Origin: Alloclostridium intestinigallinarum | GTDB lineage: Bacteria; Bacillota; Clostridia; Christensenellales; UBA3700 | Direction: 5' to 3' | DNA: 9,588 nucleotides | Assembly (NCBI GenBank): GCA_904393845.1 | Contig: CAJFNB010000054.1 | Coordinates: forward strand, 1-9,588 | Part shown: one piece after another, positions 1 through 5,876 of the stretch | How the letters are laid out: each line of letters begins with the position of its first letter | Numbering within the stretch: the stretch's first letter is position 1 | Notes under the pieces: generated by a model | The model's input: the letters and a program-made list of their open reading frames with translations, nothing else | The model's database searches: none | What the model was told of the DNA's origin: nothing | Position numbers and translations under genes: made by a program

Positions 1-34
1 TAAAGCCAAAGTGTTGCGGAGATAGCGCTATAAA

Positions 35-64
35 ATAATACTTCTGTTACTTCGGGGTGGTTAA
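35..64 (-). promoter_or_regulatory. Weak candidate promoter for a gene left of the window
   Basis: On the minus strand a TTAACC (59-64) lies 18 bases before TATTAT (35-40). Each box departs from the sigma-A consensus, so this is only a candidate. The predicted start point near 28 lies inside a perfect 10-base palindrome, ATAGCGCTAT (22-31), which would suit an operator. The gene it would serve lies outside the window. Confidence 0.25.
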
Positions 65-71
65 GTGGTGA

Positions 72-97
72 AGCGCACGGCGCTTCCGCCACGCGCT
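72..97 (-). other. GC-rich hairpin downstream of the PHP gene
   Basis: The minus-strand RNA can form an 11-base-pair stem (arms 87-97 and 72-82) with a GAAG loop. Two pairs are G-U wobbles. The same positions on the plus strand would be A-C mismatches, so the structure fits a minus-strand transcript. It begins 26 bases after the PHP stop codon. No U-run follows; instead there is a C-rich, G-poor stretch (about 52-71). It may be the 3' end of the operon, protected by the hairpin or ended by Rho, but that is inference. The first 122 bases hold no gene that I can support. Confidence 0.4.
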
Positions 98-122
98 CCC
101 CACGTTGCCAGCTTGTGCATTA

Positions 123-929
123 TTATATTTTGAGAACTTTTCTTGAATATCCGTCAATTCTCCACTCGACGCTCCCCATTTCTATGGGACGTATGGTTCC
201 GTGGTAGTCGGTGCCGCCGGTGGCGATAAGGCGGTATTTGCGCGCCGTTTCGTAAAGGCGGGCGGTGATTTCGGGCGTATGGGTCGGATAATTCGCCTCT
301 ATGCCGTCAAGTCCGAACGGCTTCAAGCCGCATATGAGGTCGTCGAGCACGCCTTTGTTTACGAAAACGAGCGGATGGGCGAGGACGGCAAGCCCGCCCG
401 CGGCTTTTATCGTTTTGACCGCTTCAAGCGGAGTGAGCCTGTTCGAGGCGACGTACGCCGCGCCCGATTTGCCCAGATACCTTTCAAATGCGTCCTGGAC
501 GGAAGTGACGTAGCCGCCTTTGAGCAACAGTTCCGCTATATGCGGTCTGCCCACGCTTCCGTCGTTTTTGAGCGCGGAGCGGTCGAGTTTTATATTGAAT
601 GTTTCCAGCTTGTCCAGAATTTTGTGCGCGCGGGCTATCCTCTTTTCGCGCAACTCTTCCAACTTGCCGTTCAAAGCCGCGCTCTTTATGTCGATATTAT
701 ACCCCAGCACATGCACTTCGTATGAAGAAAAGGCGGAAAGTTCCACTCCGCGCACTACTTTTACGCCGAGTTTTCTGCCCTTATCCAGCGCTTCGGGCAC
801 GCCGCCTACGGTATCGTGGTCGGTCAGGGATATTACGTCTATTCCCTTTTCTTTCGCCAGCTCCACTATGCGCGAGGGGCTGTCGCTCCCGTCGCTTGCG
901 GTGGAGTGCAGATGCAGATCGAGCTTCAT
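123..929 (-). CDS. PHP-domain phosphatase/nuclease (nucleoside bisphosphate phosphatase / RNase AM type)
   Basis: This 268-residue protein is a complete PHP-domain metal-dependent phosphoesterase. The metal-site motifs are all visible: H6-L-H8 near the N-terminus, D13, T-D37-H38-D39, E63 in GVELSA, H73 in VHVLGY, H130 in GRPH, H185 in LAHP, and D241-x-H243 in GTDYHG. Length and motif order fit the family of the 3',5'-nucleoside bisphosphate phosphatase of Chromobacterium and E. coli RNase AM (YciV/TrpH). Those enzymes remove phosphate from pAp-like molecules or trim RNA 5' ends. No signal peptide is seen, so it should be cytoplasmic. The start is fixed by an ATGA overlap with the rmuC stop and by a GGAGGT ribosome binding site 9 bases upstream. 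It is the last gene of the tilS operon. The family is certain; the exact substrate is inferred. Confidence 0.93.
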   Translation of the reverse strand: MKLDLHLHSTASDGSDSPSRIVELAKEKGIDVISLTDHDTVGGVPEALDKGRKLGVKVVRGVELSAFSSYEVHVLGYNIDIKSAALNGKLEELREKRIARAHKILDKLETFNIKLDRSALKNDGSVGRPHIAELLLKGGYVTSVQDAFERYLGKSGAAYVASNRLTPLEAVKTIKAAGGLAVLAHPLVFVNKGVLDDLICGLKPFGLDGIEANYPTHTPEITARLYETARKYRLIATGGTDYHGTIRPIEMGSVEWRIDGYSRKVLKI

Positions 930-2308
930 TCTTCGTCACCTCCGGGCAACTGTTCCGCGCCGCCCTCTTCGCCTACTTCCGGGTTTTCGTCCGTTATCTT
1001 GTTTATCTTCTTCATCACCTTGCCCGTGCGGTCGGCTATCTGTCCGAGAGTGCCGCCCACGGTTTCGTTCTGCCTCTGCGCCTTTTCCACCATACCGGAG
1101 AAGAACTCGAACTGCTTTTTGAAATCCTGGAAAGCCTTGGCTATCTCCTTGCTGGACTTTTGCAGTTTCATGGTGGTAAAGCCCATTTTCAGGCTGTTCA
1201 GAAGCGCCGCCATGGTGGAAGGTCCGCAGGGCACCACATTGCAGTCGCGCCTGAGTTTACCCATAAGTTCTTCATCGCGCACCACTTCCGCATACACGCT
1301 CTCCGAAGGCAGATACATTACGGCAAAATCCGTTGTGGAAGCGCCCAGGTACTTGTCGCGTATGCTCCTGCCCTGCCTTATCACGGAATCCTTGAAGTAT
1401 TTCAGATAGCCCTCCGCCGCGGCGTTGTCGCCGATATTCACGGCGTCGGCATACCTCAGATAGTCCTCGGTGGGGAATTTACTGTCTATGGGCAAAAGCA
1501 CTTCCTTGCCCTCGCTGCCCGGCATACGCACGGCAAAGTCAACGCGCTCGCCGCTGCCGCGCTTTACCTGGCATTGCCTTTCGTACTGTTCGGGCGCAAG
1601 TATGTCGTCAAGCAACGCCTCCAGCGCAACTTCACCCCAATTGCCGCGCGTTTTTACGCCGCCGAGCAGTTTGTTCATATTGCTCACCTGCTCGCCCAGC
1701 GACTTCATTTCACCCAAGCCCTTGTATACGTTTTCGAGCGACGTCTGAACCGTCTGGAAGGATTCGTTCAGCCGTTTATTCAGCGTTTCGTTTAGTTTTT
1801 CGTCAACCGTCGCGCGTATCTTATCAAGCTGGTCGGAGTTGTCCCTTCTCACCTTGTCCAGCTGTACGGCGTTGTCCTCGCGCACCTTGTCCAGACTTTT
1901 CTGCACGTTATCGTCCAGCTTGTCGAGCCGCTCTTCCGTCTGCTTTCCGAGCGTTTGCAACCTCTCGTCCACCTTTTGCGCGAGCTTTTCGAAATTCTCG
2001 CTGACAGCAAGGTGAGTTTTTTCCGTATTATCGGTTATGCTCTTCATGTACGCGCTTATGGCATTTGTCTGCGCGTTGGAAGTGCTAGAAATGTTCTCCT
2101 TTATCACGCGTTCCTGTGCGTCCATATTCGCCTTGATTCCCTTTTCCACCTCGTGCAAGGTATCGGCAAAGTACTCTTCGGAAAGCGGCGTGTCCGCCGA
2201 TGCTCCGCTTTCTTTTTTCCTCGTGCGCGTTAAAAGTACGATAAGCGTTGCTAACGCCGCTATAAGCACCAATGCAAGCAAAATTGTGGTAACGATAAAT
2301 TCAGTCAT
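926..2308 (-). CDS. rmuC: RmuC family DNA recombination protein
   Basis: This 460-residue protein has an N-terminal membrane anchor (about residues 4-27, ending in TRTRKK), a long coiled coil (about 45-215) and the RmuC nuclease-like domain (about 215-435, including GNWGEVALEALL and LPIDSKFPTEDY). The C-terminus is short and acidic. RmuC proteins are linked to limiting recombination at inverted repeats in E. coli; their biochemistry is poorly known, and the domain resembles restriction-type nucleases. Residues 128-171 are four tandem 11-residue units beginning LDK. I chose the ATG at 2308, not an upstream in-frame ATG at 2383, because AGAGGA precedes it at good spacing and the longer form would lack an N-terminal anchor. 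It overlaps cca by 8 bases (ATGACTGA) and the PHP gene by 4. Confidence 0.93.
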   Translation of the reverse strand: MTEFIVTTILLALVLIAALATLIVLLTRTRKKESGASADTPLSEEYFADTLHEVEKGIKANMDAQERVIKENISSTSNAQTNAISAYMKSITDNTEKTHLAVSENFEKLAQKVDERLQTLGKQTEERLDKLDDNVQKSLDKVREDNAVQLDKVRRDNSDQLDKIRATVDEKLNETLNKRLNESFQTVQTSLENVYKGLGEMKSLGEQVSNMNKLLGGVKTRGNWGEVALEALLDDILAPEQYERQCQVKRGSGERVDFAVRMPGSEGKEVLLPIDSKFPTEDYLRYADAVNIGDNAAAEGYLKYFKDSVIRQGRSIRDKYLGASTTDFAVMYLPSESVYAEVVRDEELMGKLRRDCNVVPCGPSTMAALLNSLKMGFTTMKLQKSSKEIAKAFQDFKKQFEFFSGMVEKAQRQNETVGGTLGQIADRTGKVMKKINKITDENPEVGEEGGAEQLPGGDEE

Positions 2309-3617
2309 GGTTGTTCCTCTTTTCAAGTACCGCGAGTAAGGCTTTTCTGTCGTTTTTCTTTTCTCCGGTAAGCGTGAGCGCAAACAGCTCTTTGAGCACC
2401 CTGCCCACCTGCTCGCCCGAATAGCCGAACTCCGCCACGTCCCTGCCGTTTACCGCAAGTTCCCCTACGGAAAAAGGCACGCCCTCCTGCGCCATCTTGT
2501 CGCGCAGGCGTTTTATGCGCAGGCATTTGTCGATATCCGCATTGTCGCAGGTGGCTTTTGCGTCGGCGATTATAAGGTCGGTAAGGTCGTCGACTATATC
2601 GGCGTTATCCGCTATGAAGCGGCGCAGTTTGCACTCGCGCATATCGCCGCGCATATCGGTCATATGCAGCGCAACCAGGCGCACCGTCCTTTTAATCTCC
2701 GCTTTGGGATAGCGCAGACGGGTCATTATCTCCTCCGCCATCTGCGCGCCTACTTCCGCGTGGCGGTACATATTCCCGTCTTCCTTTACGCACCTGCCCT
2801 TGCCTATATCGTGCAAAAGCGCGGCAAGGCGCACTCGTGCGGGAGCGTATTCCACCGCCTTTATTATGTGTTCGTCCACGTCGTATCTGTGATATGCGGG
2901 GTTTTGTTTAACGCCGGTATTCTCGCAGAATTCGGGCAGGATAACCTGCATTGCGCCGCACTTTACAAGTCCGCGCAACGCCTTGCCGACGTGCTCTCCT
3001 TCAAGCAGTTTATCCAGCTCCACGCGTATGCGTTCGGGGGCTATATCGTTAAGAAGCGAACTTTTTGCGCAGGCGGCGCGTTCTGTTTCCTCTTCCGCGT
3101 CAAAGCCGAGCGTGGAAACAAAGCGGTAAAGGCGCATTATCCTCAGTCCGTCCTCGCCCAGCACGCGCATGGGGTCGTCCACCGCGCGGAGCAGTCTGTT
3201 TTTCAAATCTTCCTCTCCGCCGAGCAGGTCGACCGTTTCGCCCGTGCTTACGTTGCGGTAGAGCGCGTTTACGGTGAAATCGCGCCTGCGCGCGTCCTCT
3301 TGTATGTCCTGCGTAAAACGCACCTGCGCAGGTTTGTGCACGCCGCTGCCCGCGGGATAACTGTCCACACGGAAAGGGGTGTATTCGTAACTTGACTTTC
3401 CCTTTATTATCACCGTGCCCAGCCGCTTCGAGCCAAGGCTTACGCGCATGCCCGCTTTCAGGGCAAAACTTTCCGCCTGCTCCTGAAGGCAAGCGGAAGT
3501 AAGGTCGATGTCGTAAACTTCTCTTCCGAGCAATTCGTCGCGCACACAGCCGCCCACCGCATACAGCGGCTTATCGGGCGGAAATTGCGCGGCTAAGACT
3601 TTAAGTTCCTCATTCAC
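2301..3617 (-). CDS. cca: CCA tRNA nucleotidyltransferase
   Basis: This 438-residue class II tRNA nucleotidyltransferase adds or repairs the 3' CCA end of tRNAs using CTP and ATP. Motif A is GGCVRD (22-27) with the catalytic DID (36-38). RRDFTVNA lies at 111-118. The nucleotide-selecting EDxxR motif is EDGLR (155-159), within EDGLRIMRLYRF. An HD domain follows with LLHDIGKG (H269-D270), and a typical C-terminal GRDVAEFGYSGEQVGRVL segment lies at 391-408. The start is GTG at 3617; no in-frame ATG exists before residue 57. The GTG overlaps the hpt stop by 8 bases (GTGAATGA) and lacks a strong ribosome binding site, so translation probably depends on coupling to hpt. The sequence does not exclude a split CC-adding or A-adding enzyme, but the HD-bearing architecture and intact motifs fit a full CCA enzyme. 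Confidence 0.94.
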   Translation of the reverse strand: MNEELKVLAAQFPPDKPLYAVGGCVRDELLGREVYDIDLTSACLQEQAESFALKAGMRVSLGSKRLGTVIIKGKSSYEYTPFRVDSYPAGSGVHKPAQVRFTQDIQEDARRRDFTVNALYRNVSTGETVDLLGGEEDLKNRLLRAVDDPMRVLGEDGLRIMRLYRFVSTLGFDAEEETERAACAKSSLLNDIAPERIRVELDKLLEGEHVGKALRGLVKCGAMQVILPEFCENTGVKQNPAYHRYDVDEHIIKAVEYAPARVRLAALLHDIGKGRCVKEDGNMYRHAEVGAQMAEEIMTRLRYPKAEIKRTVRLVALHMTDMRGDMRECKLRRFIADNADIVDDLTDLIIADAKATCDNADIDKCLRIKRLRDKMAQEGVPFSVGELAVNGRDVAEFGYSGEQVGRVLKELFALTLTGEKKNDRKALLAVLEKRNNHD

Positions 3618-4137
3618 AGGGCTTTAAGGTGTATACGTCGGGCAGATTGCGGAATTTTTCGTCCCAATCCAGTCCGTAACCGACCACAAACTCGTCGGGA
3701 ATGGCAAAACCCACGTAATCGCCCTTTACGTCCACCACCCTGCGCGAAGGCTTATCCAGAAGCGCGCATGTGGTCACGCTGCTTGCTCCGCGCTCAACGA
3801 GCATATTGTTCAGCGCGAGCGAAGTTTTTCCGCTGTCGATTATGTCGTCGACAACGATCACGTCCCTTCCCTTTACGTCGGTGCGCATATCCGAGATGAC
3901 TTTCAGACTGCCGCTCGTAGTGCCGCTCCCGTAGCTTGATACCGTGATGGTATCCACCGTTACGGGCAAATCTATTTCACGGATCAAATCGGCGAAAAAG
4001 GGAATCGCGCCGCGCAGAATGCACAGCGTTATCGGCTGTTTTCCCGAGTAGTCGCGGGTGATCTCCTCTCCCAGCTCTCTGACGCGCTTTTTAATGCTTT
4101 CTCCGTCTATCAAGACCTTATCCAAAACGTAGTTCAT
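3610..4137 (-). CDS. hpt: Hypoxanthine phosphoribosyltransferase
   Basis: This 175-residue purine salvage enzyme transfers the phosphoribosyl group of PRPP to hypoxanthine, and usually guanine, giving IMP or GMP in the cytoplasm. The family signatures are complete: LRGAIPFFADL (41-51), the flexible-loop SSYGSGTTSG (67-76), the PRPP-binding VIVVDDIIDSGKT (93-105), the base-contacting lysine in DKPSRR (K129), and VGFAIPDEFVVGYGLDWDE (142-160). Length is normal. The start ATG overlaps the tilS stop as ATGA and has GAGGAG 6 bases upstream. The tilS-hpt order is widespread in Gram-positive bacteria, where ftsH often follows; here cca follows instead. The substrate PRPP would come from the prs gene at 8232-9428. 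Confidence 0.96.
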   Translation of the reverse strand: MNYVLDKVLIDGESIKKRVRELGEEITRDYSGKQPITLCILRGAIPFFADLIREIDLPVTVDTITVSSYGSGTTSGSLKVISDMRTDVKGRDVIVVDDIIDSGKTSLALNNMLVERGASSVTTCALLDKPSRRVVDVKGDYVGFAIPDEFVVGYGLDWDEKFRNLPDVYTLKPCE

Positions 4138-5411
4138 TGTATTCTCCTCACGGATATGTATAGGCAGTTGTCGCCTTCTTCCACTTTTAATTTTTTCGAT
4201 ATTTCCATGCCCGCAACCGCGTATATCTCCTTTCCGTCCGCGAGCACGGGAATGTGCGCGCGCAGGTATTTGGGCACTTTTTTATCCGTAAACCAATCGC
4301 CCAGCGAGCGCCGCCCTCCGCCGAATGGCAGGAAGAAATCTCCGTCGCGCCGCGTGCGCCATACCGCGCCTTTGGGAACCGCCGCGCCGTTTACCCTCAG
4401 CGCGCCCGTTTCGCTCTTTTTGGACACTATAACTTCGTATTCGCCGAGCGCTGCCCCGCCCGTTTCAAACGGTACTTCGCCCGTGAATACCGGCGTTTCG
4501 CGGTAAAAGTGCACCTGCTCCCCCGCTCTGCACGCGCGGTAGGCGGAAGGCAGACACACGGTTGCACCGTTTTCGCTCTCTGCAAGCGCGAATATCGCGG
4601 ATATGTGGTCGCTTGTCACGTCCACCCTTCCGCCTATCTTTCCCAGCGCCTCGAACACCGCCGTTTCGCCCGTCACTCCGCGCAAATCTTCAATATCAAG
4701 CACAGCCGCCTGTCCCTGCATTTTCGCCTGCGGCGAATGTTCCGCGATATATTCGTATGCCTGCGCCGCGCGCCTGCCCAGCATGGATATGCCCGCCTTT
4801 GCGTTGGGGAAGCGCTCTTGTATCATCGGCAAAAGCACTTTGCGCACATAGTTGCGCGAAAAGCCTGTATCGTTGTTGGAAGAATCCTCGCGGTAGGGCA
4901 CGCCTTTTTGCCTTGCGTATTCCGCTATTTCTTCCGAAGAAGTATCTATCAGCGGACGGTACACAACGCCGTCGTCGCGCGGAATGCCGCACAGTCCTTT
5001 AAGCCCGCTTCCGCGGAATATGTGCATGAGTATGCTTTCCGCATTGTCGTCGGCGTGGTGGGCGGTAAGCACCCTGTCCGCCATGCCGCATTTGACTATC
5101 CGCTCGAACTCGCGCCGCCTGAGTATGCGCGCGCCCTGCTCTATTCCGTAGCCGTGCTGACGGCAGAACGTCTTGCAGTCCAATTCCGCCACGTCGCACT
5201 TTACGCCGCGCTTTTTGCAGTATTCGCTTACAAAGGCGCTGTCCGCGCTCGATTCTTCTCCGCGCAGTCCGTGTTCGAAGTTGAGCACGGTAAAAGGCGG
5301 CAGCTTTTCCGCATTTTCAATGAAAAAATGCAGCATGCACATGGAATCCCTGCCGCCGGACACGGCAAGAACCACTTTTTTGAAACCCGAAAATTCTCCC
5401 GCATATATCAT
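4134..5411 (-). CDS. tilS: tRNA(Ile)-lysidine synthetase
   Basis: TilS joins lysine to C34 of the CAU-anticodon tRNA-Ile2 so that it reads AUA and is charged with isoleucine; it is essential in most bacteria. The 425-residue protein has the ATP-binding PP-loop SGGRDS (18-23), HGLRGEES (48-55), AHHADDNAES (117-126), FRGSGLKGLCGI (132-143) and RNYVRKVLLP (186-195). A C-terminal domain follows with RRDGDFFLPFGGG (354-366), DWFTDKKVPKYLR (372-384) and EEGDNCLYISVRRI. I chose the ATG at 5411. An in-frame TTG at 5447 would extend it by 12 residues, but that TTG is the -35 box of the promoter. No ribosome binding site precedes the ATG, which lies 7 bases after the -10 box, so a leaderless message is likely. 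First gene of the operon. Confidence 0.95.
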   Translation of the reverse strand: MIYAGEFSGFKKVVLAVSGGRDSMCMLHFFIENAEKLPPFTVLNFEHGLRGEESSADSAFVSEYCKKRGVKCDVAELDCKTFCRQHGYGIEQGARILRRREFERIVKCGMADRVLTAHHADDNAESILMHIFRGSGLKGLCGIPRDDGVVYRPLIDTSSEEIAEYARQKGVPYREDSSNNDTGFSRNYVRKVLLPMIQERFPNAKAGISMLGRRAAQAYEYIAEHSPQAKMQGQAAVLDIEDLRGVTGETAVFEALGKIGGRVDVTSDHISAIFALAESENGATVCLPSAYRACRAGEQVHFYRETPVFTGEVPFETGGAALGEYEVIVSKKSETGALRVNGAAVPKGAVWRTRRDGDFFLPFGGGRRSLGDWFTDKKVPKYLRAHIPVLADGKEIYAVAGMEISKKLKVEEGDNCLYISVRRIQ

Positions 5412-5418
5412 ATATCTT

Positions 5419-5447
5419 ATTATAGCGCAAAAAAGCCGTAAGTGCAA
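5419..5447 (-). promoter_or_regulatory. Strong sigma-A-type promoter of the tilS operon
   Basis: TTGCAC (5442-5447) and a perfect TATAAT (5419-5424) are separated by exactly 17 bases. An A/T-rich stretch lies upstream, after the tRNA terminator. The expected start point is at 5411-5412, that is, at the A of the tilS ATG or one base before it. It is the only strong promoter seen for the five-gene unit. Confidence 0.8.
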
Positions 5448-5510
5448 GGCTTAATTTGATTGATATACCATTGAATAAAATTTAATCGGCGCCTTTTGAT
5501 AAAACGTAAA

Positions 5511-5538
5511 AATAAAAAATGCCGCGCAAGGCGGCTTT
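5511..5538 (-). terminator. Intrinsic terminator of the tRNA-Gly gene
   Basis: Just after the encoded CCA the minus-strand RNA forms GCCGC-CTTGC-GCGGC (5521-5535), preceded by A residues and followed by a T-rich run (ATTTTTTATTTTT, about 5508-5520). This is a standard Rho-independent terminator and separates the tRNA from the tilS promoter. The remaining bases (5448-5507) are A/T-rich and hold nothing else I recognise. Confidence 0.8.
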
Positions 5539-5612
5539 TGGAGCGGGTGATGGGAATCGAACCCACAACCTAAGCTTGGGAAGCTCATGTTTTACCACTA
5601 AACTACACCCGC
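5539..5612 (-). tRNA. tRNA-Gly (anticodon CCC), CCA encoded
   Basis: The 74-base minus-strand gene folds into a full cloverleaf: a perfect 7-base-pair acceptor stem (GCGGGTG with CACCCGC), D arm GTTT-AGTGGTA-AAAC, anticodon arm TGAGC-TTCCCAA-GCTTA (one G-U pair), a 4-base variable loop, and T arm GTGGG-TTCGATT-CCCAT. The 7-base anticodon loop places CCC at 34-36, so it reads GGG glycine codons. The discriminator base is U73, usual for bacterial tRNA-Gly, and the CCA tail is encoded at 5539-5541. It is a single-gene unit with its own promoter and terminator. Confidence 0.95.
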
Positions 5613-5622
5613 ATGTAGATAT

Positions 5623-5651
5623 ATATTAGCACAAAACGGCGATTAAGTCCA
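5623..5651 (-). promoter_or_regulatory. Promoter of tRNA-Gly, extended -10 type
   Basis: TGGACT (5646-5651) lies 17 bases before TAATAT (5623-5628), which carries the extended -10 dinucleotide TG one base upstream (TGCTAATAT). The predicted start at about 5616 is only 4 bases before the mature tRNA 5' end, so the 5' leader removed by RNase P would be very short. Confidence 0.6.
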
Positions 5652-5781
5652 CAAAAAGACGGAAATTTTTCGGGAAGTAACAAAAAGTATTTCCAAAGTG
5701 TTTTCTCCGCATTACTTTTTATAATGTATGTGTCTCTTTATACCCACGCTTTAAACGCACCGCAAAGAAGTGACTACCGCA
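5652..5781. other. Gene-poor gap between rho and tRNA-Gly
   Basis: No convincing protein gene lies here. On the minus strand, TTGCGG (5760-5765) sits 17 bases before TATAAA (5737-5742), a fair promoter candidate. About 40 bases downstream is an A/T-rich hairpin (arms 5690-5694 plus 5682-5686 against 5661-5670, with a 3-base bulge), followed by GTCTTTTTG. Together these could define a short RNA of roughly 75 bases (about 5730 to 5653), or simply a second tRNA promoter. Low confidence. Confidence 0.25.
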
Positions 5782-5824
5782 GTATGGCGCTTATGCGCGG
5801 CGCATCCGTGCCGTAAGCGTATAC
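5782..5824. repeat. Nested imperfect inverted repeat after rho
   Basis: On the plus strand GTAT-gg-CGCTTA (5782-5793) pairs with TAAGCG-t-ATAC (5814-5824). The intervening segment contains a second small hairpin, TGCG-cgg-CGCA (5794-5804). The element directly adjoins the U-run of the rho terminator. No U-run of its own is present. Function unknown; it could be a structured RNA, a protein-binding site or chance. Confidence 0.4.
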
Positions 5825-5828
5825 AGAC

Positions 5829-5853
5829 AAAAAAACGGGCAAAAAATGCCCGT
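5829..5853 (-). terminator. Intrinsic terminator of rho
   Basis: The minus-strand RNA forms a perfect 7-base-pair stem ACGGGCA-TTTTT-TGCCCGT (5835-5853), followed at once by a run of Ts (5829-5834). It starts 24 bases after the rho stop codon. The gene for the termination factor thus ends at a factor-independent terminator. Confidence 0.9.
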
Positions 5854-5876
5854 GTTTTGTATGAGTAATATTCCGC

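Noticed and set aside
50..110. tRNA-like look on the plus strand (GGTTAAGTGGTGAAGC)
   Set aside because: There is no T arm (TTCGANTC), no acceptor stem and no proper anticodon loop. The hairpin at 72-97 explains the pairing better.
599..1795. 398-codon open frame on the plus strand
   Set aside because: It lies antisense to rmuC and the end of the PHP gene, has no ribosome binding site, is rich in Arg/His/Leu as expected for the complement of these codons, and shows no domain.
2309..2383. 25-residue N-terminal extension of RmuC
   Set aside because: It lies wholly within cca coding sequence, has no good ribosome binding site, and puts charged residues before the membrane anchor. The ATG at 2308 has a proper site.
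4254..5441. 395-codon open frame on the plus strand
   Set aside because: It lies fully antisense to tilS, whose motifs are complete. The translation is low-information and matches nothing I recognise.
5724..5816. 30-codon plus-strand frame behind a TATAAT (MYVSLYTHAL...)
   Set aside because: There is no ribosome binding site or -35 box, it would be the only plus-strand gene, and it runs through the inverted repeat at 5782-5824. Chance is likelier.
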